Shown here in pieces: positions 6,938-17,492 of a stretch of DNA of 64,000 nt (positions are counted from its first letter, which is position 1; each line of letters starts with the position of its first letter). The notes under the pieces were generated by a model, which ran no database searches, was not told where the DNA came from, and saw nothing but the letters and a program-made list of their open reading frames with translations. Source of the DNA: Zoogloea sp. (lineage in GTDB: Bacteria > Pseudomonadota > Gammaproteobacteria > Burkholderiales > Rhodocyclaceae); the NCBI GenBank assembly GCA_016720685.1, contig JADKKC010000035.1, forward strand, positions 1 to 64,000, written 5' to 3'. The position numbers and the translations under genes were made by a program.

Positions 6938-8921
6938 TCAGTCCTGTCTTTTCAGCGTGGCGAGAATCTCGGTCACGACTCCATCCCACTGCGCGCAGCA
7001 CCAGACGCTGGCGTAGCGCTCGAACTGGCGAATCGTGGATTCCAGCGGAAAGCGGTTGTCGCCGATGTGGCGCACCATTTCTTCGGCCAGGCTCTTGGCC
7101 TTGTGGCGGTTTTCCTCGCCGTTCCAGTCGCCGGGGACGAATACGTAGCCGAGGGTGAGCAGCTCGAGCAAGGTGCCGATGGCCCAGATGCGGTCGAGTG
7201 ACTGGCTGCTGTCGCTGGCTTCGTAGCTCCACTGGGAAATCTGGTAGGCGGCCTGCCACCAGGGCAGCAGGGGGGCGTGCCAGGCATTGCCGGGCGCTGC
7301 GCTGCGGTTGTTGCGCACGGCCTCGAGGGCCAGGTACTGGGTGATCACCCAGTGGTTGGTGGGGGCCTTGCGCAGGGCCTGCCGATAAAAGCGCTGGGCG
7401 CTCAGATAGGCTTCCTGGATCTTGTCGTTGAGCGGCTGGAGTTCGTCGTCCCTGGCCTTGCTGTCGGCGAGGGCGCGGCGCTGCTTTTCGAAACTCACCG
7501 CGATGCGTTTTTCGAGGGCGCCGCTCATGCCCAGGCGATCGCTGGCCAGCACGGGGTCGTTGCTGGCGCGGGCTTCGCGGATCCATGAGTCGATCATTTC
7601 GCGGATCTTGCGGTGGCAGAAGGCCATTTCGTCGCCAAGCTCGGGCGATGTCATGTCGCCCTTGGCCAGGGTGTCGAGCCGGCCAAACTGCACTTCGGCC
7701 TTGCCGCGGGTTTGTTTGTAGAGGAAGGCCCGCACCTGGTCTGCAAAATCCGGGGGCACCGTGGCATAGGCGACGATGCTGGCCCAGTCGTGGGTGCCGG
7801 GCGCGTTGGCGCGCAGGCGCTGGCGCAGGTCGAACAGCACGCGGCGCGGGTCTTCGCCGGCGAGGACGCCCTTGTAGAGGATTTCGGCGGCCATCGTCGA
7901 GGCGCGCATCCACAGCGGAAACTGGGACGCGACGACCCACGGGATGCCGGACATGTGCAGTTCGTGGGCGATGCTGCCGCCGGGGGTGAGCACCGATTCG
8001 ATGTTGCCCGAGTCGCAGGTGGCCAGGAGACGAAGGTGGGCACCGAGGGCGTGCCGCCGCTGCTGCCGCGGGCGGTCAGGGCGATGGCGAGGCGGGTGCC
8101 GTCCACCACGTCGGCGCTGCTCGGGTCGAGGGTGCCGCACAGGGCCACGCCGAAGCGGCGGTCGCCGGCGTCGTTGAAGGGGGTGCCGTGGGCCAGGATG
8201 TGCACGTGGGTGTATTCCTGGTCGGCGCAGGCCTGGCGGATGTCTTCGAGGCTGGCGTCGGGCAGCACGGTGAGGATGGCCTTGACCTTTTCGACGCGGG
8301 TTTCGGTCTCGCCCTTGGCGACGATTTCAACCCACGGCTCGATGGCCCGGCGCAGGGCGTTGAGGTGGGCCTGGGCGGGCACTTCGGCGTAGCCGGGCGG
8401 TGAGGCGAAGGCGAAGAGAATGCGCGGCGTGCGGTTCCAGTCGAGCTTGAGCGGTGTGCCGCGGCGCACTTCGCGGGTGACCGTGATCGGCGAGCGGGGC
8501 TGCAGGAAAAGCGCGCTGCCGGAGCCGGAAAGGCGTTGGGGGCGATCGCCATTTCGAAGGGCACCATGCCCAGCTCGGAGGGCGACAGCACCAGGCGCAG
8601 ATGCACCAGCGGTTCGCCGGCGCTCTGGGCGCTGCTGAGCGCCGAGAGCAGCGCGGGCACCTGGCCGATCACCTGGCCGATGGCCTCGCCCATGCCGCGC
8701 ACTTCGGCCTGGCGTTGTTCGTCGCGGGCCGGATCGATGCCGTTCTCGTAGCGCAGGCGCTTGAGGCGGATCAGCAGCTCGCGGTGCTCGAAGGGCATGT
8801 TCACCGTTACCGAGCCGTCGTCGCCACACACCGCAACATAGGGCGTGAGGGGCGACAGGAGCTGGTTGTGGGCCGGGCCTGGGCGCAGGAATTCGAGTTT
8901 GACGTTGCGGATGTCGCTCAT
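6938..8921 (-). pseudogene. CHAT-domain (caspase-like) protein, two frameshifts
   Basis: Three overlapping frames read one protein. Frame A (from 8921) opens MSDIRNVKLEFLRPGPAHN; near 8525 the reading moves to frame B (from ALFLQPRSPITVTREV); near 8040 to frame C (from HLRLLATCDSGN) ending at 6938. Adding one base at each break gives 661 residues. CHAT signatures are clear: THVHILAHGTPF carries the catalytic His, LLATCDSGN the catalytic Cys, and GGSIAHELHMSGIPWVVASQ the conserved segment after it. The C-terminal 250 residues look like helical, TPR-like repeats. It starts three bases after the stop of a phosphoesterase gene, so both form one operon. It is either a recent pseudogene or intact with two sequencing errors. 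Confidence 0.72.
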
Positions 8922-8924
8922 GGT

Positions 8925-10427
8925 TCAGGCCTCGGGATGGATGATTTCGTCGTGGTTCGCCGCGCCGTCGCCCTTCACAACGAGCAGCACCCCGCGGGTG
9001 GCGCCGTTTTCCCGGTAAATCCGCACCGCGGTGGTCCGGTCGAGGACGAGGCCGCCGCCGCCGGCGACCTGCGCGTTGTCGAGGCTGGTCATCTTGCCGT
9101 CCTCCAGCACGTCATAGACACGCTTGAAGGCGGCCTTGTCGTCGAGCATGGCCTGGGTGAGCTGGATCAGGCGAATCCAGGTGCCGGAGTTGAAGTAGGC
9201 GCGTCCGTCGCCGAGGGCGATGGCCCGGGCCAGGTGGGTGTGGCCGGTGATCACGAAGCGGAAGTCGGTGTGCACCGCCTTGAGGATGTCCCGGCTGGTG
9301 TCGTCGGGGGCGGTGAGGCTGAAGCTGGTGTCGTCGCCCAGCCAGTCGAGGAGCGCCCGGCGCAGGGCTTCTTCCCGCGGGACGCCGGTGATCCAGCCGG
9401 TGACGCGGTCCCACATGTACTGCCAGGTGCCGAGGGTGCCGTCGGCGCTGCCGCCGGCGCCAAGGCTGTCGCCGAGCGCGTGTTCGGCATCGCGCAGCAT
9501 GTCGTCGGCGCGCCTGGGGCCGAGCGGCGGCGGGCTTTCGAGCACGGCCCGCATGATGTTGCTGTCGTGCCCGAGCAGGCGTTCCAGGGTGGCGCCGGTG
9601 GGCGTCGTGGCGGCGGGATCGTCCGGCCCGCCGAGGCGCTGGTCCTTGACCATGCCGCCGACGATCTTGGTCGGCAGGATGGAGGCCAGGCTGGTGAGCT
9701 TGCGCGCCTGGGCGGGGTCGAGGGCCAGCAGGGTGCCGATGGCGGCGGAGTCTTCGGGCTTGAGCAGGTCGATCCAGGCGTAGCGCCGTTTGACCTCGTT
9801 CATCACCTCCTTGACCATGCGGGTGCCGGCGTTGGGGTGCCACTCGTCGGCGGGCAGCGGCTGGCGTACGTTGAGGCGTCGCCCGAGGCGGGCCAGATCC
9901 TCGTAGCGGTTGTAGTTCCAGGCGTCGACTTCGTTGCCGTGGGTGCAATAGACGGGTTCGCCGCCCACCGTGCAGGGGTAGCCGGCGCCGGTGGTGGAAA
10001 ACTCGATGCGGGCGCGGGCATCGAGCTTGCCGCCGGCCAGGCGCTCGACCAGCATGCGCTGGACGGCGGGCAGGGCCAGCTCGATGTCATGGTTGCCGAT
10101 GACGATGACGAGGGTCCGGTTCTTGGTCTTGACGAACTCGGCGAGGGCCAGCCAGATGTCCCGGAAGGCGTCGCGCTCGATGATGTCCTGCACCACCCGG
10201 ACCGCGTTATCCATTGCCACATAGCCGGTAACCGCGTCTTCGGCGAGGGTGTCGATGACGTCGCCGTTGAGTACCAGCGCCAGGCGCCGGTCTGGCGTTT
10301 GTGTGCTCAGCCGGCGGATGAAGCCGGCCAGCCGCCTGGTTTCGCGGAGGATCTGGAAGCCCGGCAGGCCTCCCATGTGCAGGTCGGAAACGACGTACAG
10401 GTCGTCGAAGTCGGGGAGTTCCGGCAT
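8925..10427 (-). CDS. Calcineurin-like metallophosphoesterase paired with CHAT protein
   Basis: The ATG at 10425-10427 gives 500 residues starting MPELPDFDDLYVVSDLHMGG; a TTG farther upstream lacks a ribosome binding site, whereas an ACGAGG-type site precedes this ATG. All five metallophosphatase motifs are visible: DLH (15-17), GDVID (55-59), GNHDIE (111-116), a later CTHGNE and the C-terminal GHTHLA. About 200 residues are inserted between the CTHGNE and GHTH motifs. There is no signal peptide or membrane segment. The substrate cannot be read from sequence; nucleotides, cyclic nucleotides, nucleic acid or phosphoproteins are possible. The next gene, three bases on, encodes a CHAT protein, suggesting a joint task. 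Confidence 0.85.
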   Translation of the reverse strand: MPELPDFDDLYVVSDLHMGGLPGFQILRETRRLAGFIRRLSTQTPDRRLALVLNGDVIDTLAEDAVTGYVAMDNAVRVVQDIIERDAFRDIWLALAEFVKTKNRTLVIVIGNHDIELALPAVQRMLVERLAGGKLDARARIEFSTTGAGYPCTVGGEPVYCTHGNEVDAWNYNRYEDLARLGRRLNVRQPLPADEWHPNAGTRMVKEVMNEVKRRYAWIDLLKPEDSAAIGTLLALDPAQARKLTSLASILPTKIVGGMVKDQRLGGPDDPAATTPTGATLERLLGHDSNIMRAVLESPPPLGPRRADDMLRDAEHALGDSLGAGGSADGTLGTWQYMWDRVTGWITGVPREEALRRALLDWLGDDTSFSLTAPDDTSRDILKAVHTDFRFVITGHTHLARAIALGDGRAYFNSGTWIRLIQLTQAMLDDKAAFKRVYDVLEDGKMTSLDNAQVAGGGGLVLDRTTAVRIYRENGATRGVLLVVKGDGAANHDEIIHPEA

Positions 10428-10543
10428 GGTGGCCTCGTCTGGCTGCAAAGGCCGGATCGACGGAGCCCCTCGCCCTGTCTGGATCTCAGCCGTGTTGCCT
10501 GTAGTCAAGCATAGGGCATGGGTAAGTCAAGCGGCGGGCTGGA

Positions 10544-12352
10544 TCAGCGCGCCGCATCCAATGCCTTGGCGAAAACCTCGGCCGCCTGGAAACCGATGAT
10601 GCGCAGGTTCTTGCGCTCGGCACCGGCGGCGTCGAAGAAGATGATGCCGGGTGGGCCGAACAGCCCGAAGCGTTTGAGCAGCGCCTTGTCGGCGTCGTTG
10701 TTGGCGGTGACGTCGGCCTGGATGAGCTGGAAGCCTTGCAGGCGCCGGGCCACGGCCGGGTCGGTAAAGGTGAAGCGCTCCATCTCCTTGCAGGAGATGC
10801 ACCAGTCGGCATAGAAATCGAGCATTACCGGGCGCTTGGCGGTTTTCAGGATCTGGTCGAGTTCTTCCACCGAGCTTACGCGCTGGAACCGGGTTTCGGC
10901 GGCCGGCGCGGTGGCGGCCTGGGCGCGCAGGACGGCCAGCGGTTGCAGCGGATCGCGGGAACCGGCGAGGGCGCCGAGGAAAAGCGCCGCTCCGGCGATC
11001 AGCGCCAGCACGCCCCAGCCTTTCCAGAAGCGCTGCCACCCGCTGGCGTGGGGCGGCAGCGGATCGAGGGCGTGGAGGTAGATGGCCGACACGACCAGCA
11101 GCCCGGCCCACGCCAGCATGCTCACGATGCCCGGCAGCACGGGCGCGACGAGCCACACCGCGGTGGCCAGCAGCGCCACGCCGAAGGCGCGCTTGACGCC
11201 TTCCATCCACGGGCCCGGCTTGGGCAGGGTGCTGCGCGCCAGCACGCCAACTGCGATCAACGGTGCGCCCATGCCGAGGGCCATGACAAAGAGCGCCACG
11301 CCGCCCAGCACGGCGTTGCCGGTCTTGGCGATGTAGAGCAGGGCGCCGGCCAGCGGTGCCGCCACGCAGGGGCCGACGATCAGCGCCGACAGGGCACCCA
11401 TCGCGACGACACCGGCCGGAGAGCCTCCCTTCTGGTGATTGGCGTTATCCGAAAGTCTGCTTTGCAGCGCGGTGGGCAGTTGCAGCTCGTAGAAGCCGAA
11501 CATCGACAGCGACAGCGCGACGAAAACCAGCGCGAAGCCGCCGAGCACCCAGGGGTTTTGCAGGGCTGCCGACAAGAGCGTGCCCGACAGCCCCGCGGCA
11601 ACACCGGCTGCCGCGTAGGTGACGGCCATGCCCAGCACGTAAAGGGTCGACAGGCTGAAGGCGCGACCTTTGGAGATGCTGTGGCCGTGACCGACGATGA
11701 TTCCGGAAAGAATCGGGATCATCGGGAACACGCAGGGCGTGAGGGCCAGCAACAGGCCAAAGCCGAAGAAGCTGGCGAGGGTGGCGAGGGTGGAGCCGCC
11801 CGCCAGCAGCCTGGCGATGCGGCCGGATTCATCGTGCTCGTCAGCGGCATCAGGAGCGGACGTGCTGGCCGCTGCCGGCGGGGCCTTGCTCCGGCCCAGC
11901 GCGCGGGCGAGGAAGCCTTCGCCGCCGCCGGCGCTGGCCAGCGCCACTTCTACGGCGTGGGTTTGCGGCGGATAGCAGATGCCCATGTCGGCGCAGCCCT
12001 GGCTGGTGAGGTTCAGCGTGAAAGGCGGCTGGCCGGCGGTGACGGGCAGCGTGAACACCAGTTCGTCGCGGTAGATCTCGACCTCGCCGAAGGCGTCGTC
12101 CTTCTTGGGCTTGCCGGGGGGCAGGGCGGGCTCGCCGAAGCTGATGCCGTCGGCCTCGAACCTGAAGCGGTGGCGGTAGAGGTAGTAGTCGTCGGCCACC
12201 TGGAAGCGGATCTCGACGGTTTTGTCGTCGATGGCGCGGGCGGTGGCGCGAAAGGCCTGGTCGGCGGGCAGGGGCTCGCCGGCGGCATGGGCGCCGAAGG
12301 CGGCCAGCAGGAAGGCGAAGAAAAGGGCGAAGAGTCGGATCGTGCGGATCAT
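10544..12352 (-). CDS. dsbD: Thiol:disulfide interchange protein DsbD
   Basis: DsbD carries electrons from cytoplasmic thioredoxin across the inner membrane to periplasmic DsbC, DsbG and CcmG-type partners. I start at the ATG at 12350-12352 (602 residues), which puts a signal peptide at residues 1-24; the longer frame has no leader. The periplasmic alpha domain has the Cys pair C120/C126 (GCADMGICYPP), the membrane domain (about 8 segments) has the two redox cysteines in LTPCVFPMIP and VGPCVAAPL, and the C-terminal thioredoxin domain has WCISC at 517-521. All six cysteines are present. The following gene, cutA, lies upstream in the same direction, as is common in Proteobacteria. Confidence 0.95.
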   Translation of the reverse strand: MIRTIRLFALFFAFLLAAFGAHAAGEPLPADQAFRATARAIDDKTVEIRFQVADDYYLYRHRFRFEADGISFGEPALPPGKPKKDDAFGEVEIYRDELVFTLPVTAGQPPFTLNLTSQGCADMGICYPPQTHAVEVALASAGGGEGFLARALGRSKAPPAAASTSAPDAADEHDESGRIARLLAGGSTLATLASFFGFGLLLALTPCVFPMIPILSGIIVGHGHSISKGRAFSLSTLYVLGMAVTYAAAGVAAGLSGTLLSAALQNPWVLGGFALVFVALSLSMFGFYELQLPTALQSRLSDNANHQKGGSPAGVVAMGALSALIVGPCVAAPLAGALLYIAKTGNAVLGGVALFVMALGMGAPLIAVGVLARSTLPKPGPWMEGVKRAFGVALLATAVWLVAPVLPGIVSMLAWAGLLVVSAIYLHALDPLPPHASGWQRFWKGWGVLALIAGAALFLGALAGSRDPLQPLAVLRAQAATAPAAETRFQRVSSVEELDQILKTAKRPVMLDFYADWCISCKEMERFTFTDPAVARRLQGFQLIQADVTANNDADKALLKRFGLFGPPGIIFFDAAGAERKNLRIIGFQAAEVFAKALDAAR

Positions 12353-12410
12353 GGCCGGCAGTTTGGGGGCCGCAGCGCGGCGTGGCCCCCGGATGGATCT
12401 GGAATCGGGT

Positions 12411-12749
12411 TCAGGGATGGCGGTCTGCCGTTTCGGCGCCCACCCAGGCCAGGTAGGCGGGCAGGCCTTCATGGAGAGGGACTGCGACGATCTCGGGAAG
12501 TTCGTAGGGGTGGGCCGCGGTGAGGGCGGCCTGCAGTGCCGGGTAGCGGGCCAGGGTGGTCTTGATGAGCAGCGGAATCTCGGTGGCCGTTTCGACCGCG
12601 TCGTTCCAGCGATAGACGGAGGTGCACGGCGCCATGATGTTCACGCAGGCGGCGAGTCGCTGCTCGACCAGCAGCCGGCCGATGTGCCCGGCGCTGTCGG
12701 CGTCGGGCAGGTTGGTGAGGACGAGAAGGGTTTCTTCGGGTGTGCTCAT
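12411..12749 (-). CDS. cutA: Divalent-cation tolerance protein CutA
   Basis: This 112-residue protein shows the CutA1 pattern: a ferredoxin-like fold with VEQRLAACVNIMAPCTSVYRW (conserved Cys and Trp in the central part) and HPYELPEIVAVPL near the end. CutA forms very stable trimers and has been linked to copper tolerance, although its biochemical role is unsettled. It lies upstream of dsbD, 58 bases away, and just downstream of an ABC permease gene, all on the minus strand. Confidence 0.93.
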   Translation of the reverse strand: MSTPEETLLVLTNLPDADSAGHIGRLLVEQRLAACVNIMAPCTSVYRWNDAVETATEIPLLIKTTLARYPALQAALTAAHPYELPEIVAVPLHEGLPAYLAWVGAETADRHP

Positions 12750-12753
12750 GATT

Positions 12754-13539
12754 TCATTTGAGGAGCCGGCGCCGGGTTAGTGCCAGGGCCAGCCAGAAGG
12801 CCAGCACGGTGACTACGCCCAGAACGGCGAGGTGCAGGCCGGCCTGCTGCGGCACCTGGCCGAGCAGCAGCGGCCGCACGACGCTGACGGCGTGACTGAG
12901 GGGGAGCAGGTCGGCGATCGTCCGCACGCTGTCCGGCAATTGGCTTTGAGGAAAGAACACGCCGGACATCAGCGTCATGGGGGTGATGAACAGGGTGAAG
13001 TAGTACATGAAGAAATCGTAGCTCGGCGCCAGCGCGGTCATGATCAGGCCGAGTGCGGCGAAGCACAGGCCGGCGAGGAAGATCACCGGAATGGCGGCCA
13101 GCGCCAGCGCCGAAGCGGTGAAGCCGAAGATCGCGATCACGGCGAGGATGGCGGTGCCGGCGAGGCAGGATTTGCTGGCCGCCCACACCAGTTCGGCCGC
13201 CACGATGTCGTCGAGGGCGACCGGCGCGTTCATGATGGCCTCCCAGGTCTTCTGCACGTGCATGCGCGAGAAACCCGAGTACAGGGCCTCGAAGGTGGCG
13301 GCGTTCATGGTGGAGTAGCAGAGGGTTCCGCCGGCCAGAAAGGCGATGTAGGACACGCCTTCGACTTCGGGCACCAGCATGCCCAGGCCGTAGCCCAGGC
13401 CCAGCATGTAGATCACCGGGTCGGCCAGGTTGCCGACGATGGAGGGCAGCGCGAGCTTGCGCCAGACGAGAAAATTGCGCCGCCACACGGCAAACAGGCG
13501 CAGCGACAGGCGGGGCGGGGCGAAGTGCGTGGGCGTCAT
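12754..13539 (-). CDS. ABC-2 type transporter permease (NodJ-like)
   Basis: This 261-residue protein has six predicted membrane segments and the ABC-2 permease signature region near SHAVSVVRPLLLGQVP. The early motif VWRRNFLVWRKLALPSIVGNL and NLADPVIYMLGLGYGLG resemble NodJ, the permease half of NodIJ-type exporters. The ATPase partner lies just upstream (13614-14552), supporting a two-gene exporter. The substrate is unknown; NodIJ exports lipo-oligosaccharides in rhizobia, but the family is widespread in non-symbiotic Betaproteobacteria. Confidence 0.88.
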   Translation of the reverse strand: MTPTHFAPPRLSLRLFAVWRRNFLVWRKLALPSIVGNLADPVIYMLGLGYGLGMLVPEVEGVSYIAFLAGGTLCYSTMNAATFEALYSGFSRMHVQKTWEAIMNAPVALDDIVAAELVWAASKSCLAGTAILAVIAIFGFTASALALAAIPVIFLAGLCFAALGLIMTALAPSYDFFMYYFTLFITPMTLMSGVFFPQSQLPDSVRTIADLLPLSHAVSVVRPLLLGQVPQQAGLHLAVLGVVTVLAFWLALALTRRRLLK

Positions 13540-13613
13540 GGGCGGGGCTTAACGCCAGGGCAAAAATTGTAGTGGGCCGGATCGGGGCGCATGCCTGGCG
13601 TGTTCACAGGTGT

Positions 13614-14551
<938 letters not shown>

Positions 14552-14552
<1 letters not shown>

Positions 14553-15160
14553 CAGACGGCCGGCGGTACGGTGCTGGCGAAGGACGGCCGGGCGAACAGC
14601 TTGGCCGCCCAGGCGCTGAGTTCCGGGTGGGTGGTGCGCCAGTGCAGGTGCCCGAAGCGGAAGTCGAGATAGCCGAGGGTGCAGCCCACCGCGATGTCGG
14701 CGATGTTGATCAGCGCGCCGCCAAAGCCCTTGCGTTGCAGGAGGCGTTCTTCGAGAGCGGCGAGGCCGCGCTGGATCTTGGCGAGCTGGCGCTCGATGGT
14801 GTCGGCGTCCTGCTGGCCGGCGGGGCGGCGGGCTTCGAGGAAGGCGGTGACGGCGGCGTCGGTGATGCCGTCGGCCAACGCCTCGGTTTGGCGCACCGGC
14901 AGGTTGGCGACGCGGTCGACAGGCATCAGGGGCGGGCCGCCGAGGGTTTCGAGGTAGAGCGAGATCACCGGCGAGTCGTACCACACCCCGCCGTCGTCGG
15001 CGACCAGCGCCGGCACCTTGCCCAGCGGGTTGTAGGCCGGCACGTTGGTTTCGGGCAGCCACGGAATGTCCACTTCCAGCGCGCAGGTCAGGCCCTTTTC
15101 GGCGATGGCGATGCGGATTTTGCGGGCGTAGGGGCTGGTGAGCGAGGCGATCAGTTTCAT
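14552..15160 (-). CDS. Glutathione S-transferase family protein
   Basis: Starting at the ATG at 15158-15160 gives 202 residues: an N-terminal thioredoxin fold (MKLIASLTSPYARKIRIAI, with NPLGKVPALV for the cis-Pro turn and YDSPVISLYLE for the glutathione gamma-Glu site) and an all-helical C-terminal domain. It resembles YibF/GstB-type bacterial GSTs; the substrate is unknown. The stop overlaps the start of the ABC ATPase gene by four bases, so the two are co-translated. Confidence 0.9.
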
Positions 15161-15239
15161 GGCGCCACCTGCCGGATCGTCCCGAAGGCGGCGCTCGAGC
15201 CCTTGGGGGGCTGCGGGCGAAGTGAGCGTTGGGGGTGTG

Positions 15240-15878
15240 TCATAGGGGGCTCCAGGCGCGTTCGATGATCTTGCGGATGACGTGCAGTTTGCCGTGGAAG
15301 AAATGATCGGCACCCGGCACGACGACGACGGGAAGCTCTTGCGGCGCGGCCCATTCCATCACATTGGCGAGGGCGACGGTTGCGTCGGCTTCGCCGTGGA
15401 TGATCAGCGAGTCGTCCGGCACCGGCAGGGTGGCGTAGCTGCGTGCGCCGGTTACGCTGCCGGCGGCGGTGCCCACCAGCACGATGCGCCGGGCCGGCGT
15501 GACGCCGTCGGCCAGCCGCGCGGCCACGCGGGTTTGCACGAAGGCGCCGAAGGAGAAGCCGCCCAGCGCCAGGGGCATGCCGCCCCAGCGGCTTTGCGCC
15601 CAGGCGATCACGGCCAGCATGTCTTCGGTTTCGGCGCCGCCGTGGTCGTGTTCGCCAACGCTCTTGCCCACGCCGCGGAAGTTGGGCCGCAGCGCCGCGT
15701 AGCCCAGGTCGCGAAACACGCGGGCCAGGGTGTGGGCAACCTTGTTGGTGTTGCTGCCATGGAACAGAGGGTGCGGATGGCAGATCAGCGCGATGCCGCG
15801 GACGTGCTGCGGCGTGTCGATGATCAGTTCGATCGGGCCGTCGGGGCCGTTGATGAGGGCGGTTTCGGTGGCGGCCAT
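15240..15878 (-). CDS. Alpha/beta hydrolase (dienelactone-hydrolase-like)
   Basis: This 212-residue protein carries the alpha/beta hydrolase triad: nucleophile Ser in GGFSFGAF, Asp in IHGEADATV and His in GADHFFHG. The CHPHPLFHGSNTNKV segment is typical of a conserved proteobacterial group, often annotated as predicted alpha/beta hydrolase or CocE/NonD-like, whose substrate is unknown. It has no signal peptide. The gene is separated by only two bases from the upstream ferredoxin gene, and its stop is about 80 bases before the GST start. Confidence 0.88.
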   Translation of the reverse strand: MAATETALINGPDGPIELIIDTPQHVRGIALICHPHPLFHGSNTNKVAHTLARVFRDLGYAALRPNFRGVGKSVGEHDHGGAETEDMLAVIAWAQSRWGGMPLALGGFSFGAFVQTRVAARLADGVTPARRIVLVGTAAGSVTGARSYATLPVPDDSLIIHGEADATVALANVMEWAAPQELPVVVVPGADHFFHGKLHVIRKIIERAWSPL

Positions 15879-15880
15879 GG

Positions 15881-16189
15881 TCAGATCTTCAGGCGTTCGA
15901 CGACGCGGCCGTGCTGCAGGTGCTCGGAGATGATCTCGTCCACGTCGTTCTTGTCGATAAAGGTGTACCAGACGTTGTCGGGGTACACCACCAGCACCGG
16001 GCCTTCGTCGCAGCGGCCGAGGCAGCCGGCCTTGTTGATGCGCACCTGGCCCTTGCCGCGCAGGTCGAGTTCGGCGATGCGATCCTTGGCGTAGGTTTGA
16101 AGCTCGACGGCGGCGTGGTTGGCGCAGGAAATGTCGCCTTCGGGGCGCTGGTTGCAGCAGAAGAAAACGTGGTGCTTGAAGTAGCTCAT
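15881..16189 (-). CDS. Thioredoxin-like [2Fe-2S] ferredoxin
   Basis: The ATG at 16187-16189 gives 102 residues starting MSYFKHHVFFCCNQR. The cysteines in FFCCNQR, ISCANHA and AGCLGRCDEGP form the C-x(n)-C-x(n)-C-x3-C arrangement of thioredoxin-like [2Fe-2S] ferredoxins, and VLVVYPDNVWYTFID is the conserved C-terminal strand. These are small soluble electron carriers; the partner is unknown. It directly precedes the hydrolase gene, with two bases between them. Confidence 0.9.
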   Translation of the reverse strand: MSYFKHHVFFCCNQRPEGDISCANHAAVELQTYAKDRIAELDLRGKGQVRINKAGCLGRCDEGPVLVVYPDNVWYTFIDKNDVDEIISEHLQHGRVVERLKI

Positions 16190-16258
16190 CGGGTGTCTCG
16201 GCGATCGGTTCTTGAAGTGACCGTGATTATCTGCCAATCGTTCCGCTGCGTGGCAGCT

Positions 16259-17341
16259 TCAGCGGCCGCGGTAAGGGTCGCGGGCGTTGCTGGCACCGAG
16301 CAGGCCCAGGTAGGCGAAGGCGATGAAGGGCCACAGGCTGGCGGTGAGCTGCGTAAGGCCGTGGAAGTTGAGGAAGTTGCCCTGCTGGATCAGCGCTGCG
16401 TCGCTGGGCAGGAAGGGGTTTTCGGGGGCCAGGTTGACCAGCGCGGTGCTCACCAGCAGCGCCATGCCGGCAAGCATGGCGTGGCTGCGGGCTGGCAGCA
16501 GCAGGCACACGCCGAGCAGCGCCGCACCGGCGGCCAGGCCGATCTGCCCGCCCGGTGTGGCCCAGTGCAGCGGGTCGCCCGGTGCAAAGAAACTGGCCGA
16601 GGCGAGCGTCTTGGCGCCCAGCCCGAGGAGGAGCATCAGCACGATGGGCCAGGGGCTCCAGGTGCGCATCATGCTGCGCGCGGTGAGGCCCACGGCGAGC
16701 ATCTGGCTGGCGGCGATGGCGGCTTCGACCTTCACGAAGCGGGTCGGGTTGAATTGGAGCGGGGTGGGCAGATCGAACAGGCGGCGCAGATCGCCAGTGG
16801 CAAACAGCAGGCTTTCGGGCGTCAGCAGCGTGAGGAGCCACAGGCCCAGCACCACCAGCCCGATTTCGCCCACCTGCCCGCTCACGATGTGGCGTCTGCG
16901 CCAGCGGGTCAGCCCGCTCTTCGGGTCGAAGAGGCGTCCGCTCCAGAAGCCGCTGGCCAGCGCGCCGATCACGCCGCCGAGGGTGTTGCAGCCCACGTCC
17001 ACGTTTGAAGGCACCCGGCTGGGCAGGAAGTTCTGCAGGGTTTCGACCGACAGGCTGAGCAGAAAGGTGAGGATGATGGCCGTGACGACCGCCCGGTTCC
17101 GCGACAGGCGTTCGGGCAGGGCGGCCACCAGCGCGAAGCTGAAGGGCACGATGCCGACGACGTTGACCGTGAGATCCACCCACGTGTAGTAGCGCGGCCA
17201 GGGCTGCTCGAGGAAGTAGAACACCGGCAGCCCCGGATCCCGCCAGCCGGTGAAGGGGTGCAGGCAGGCATAGACGATCAGCACGCCGATGGCGGCGGCG
17301 AACCAGGCGGCTAGCGGAGAACTGCGGCGGTGGAGGGGCAT
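16259..17341 (-). CDS. VanZ-like membrane protein
   Basis: The protein is about 360 residues with roughly nine membrane segments. The first half contains the VanZ pattern: NVVGIVPFSFALV, then LSLSVETLQNFLPSRVPSNVDVGCNT with the conserved Glu and Asp of the family. VanZ proteins influence cell-envelope antibiotic tolerance in some bacteria, but most members are uncharacterised. Two starts are possible, the ATG at 17339-17341 used here or a GTG at 17372-17374; neither has a strong ribosome binding site. Confidence 0.85.
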   Translation of the reverse strand: MPLHRRSSPLAAWFAAAIGVLIVYACLHPFTGWRDPGLPVFYFLEQPWPRYYTWVDLTVNVVGIVPFSFALVAALPERLSRNRAVVTAIILTFLLSLSVETLQNFLPSRVPSNVDVGCNTLGGVIGALASGFWSGRLFDPKSGLTRWRRRHIVSGQVGEIGLVVLGLWLLTLLTPESLLFATGDLRRLFDLPTPLQFNPTRFVKVEAAIAASQMLAVGLTARSMMRTWSPWPIVLMLLLGLGAKTLASASFFAPGDPLHWATPGGQIGLAAGAALLGVCLLLPARSHAMLAGMALLVSTALVNLAPENPFLPSDAALIQQGNFLNFHGLTQLTASLWPFIAFAYLGLLGASNARDPYRGR

Positions 17342-17492
17342 TGCGTCCGGCGGATTGGCGGGGGTATGGGGCACATTCTAGCCGGGATGGGCGCGCCGGC
17401 TGTGGTGCGCGCCGCTGGCCGGGGCATGATACCCCTCCTGGCGTTCGGTCAGGCCGGGCCGGGGGCACGGCGATCCACCTGAAACGCGGTTT

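Noticed and set aside
8601..10514. 637-codon plus-strand frame opposite the phosphoesterase gene
   Set aside because: Mirror of a well-supported minus-strand gene with all metallophosphatase motifs; composition is Gly/Ala/Val-rich as expected for antisense of GC-rich DNA.
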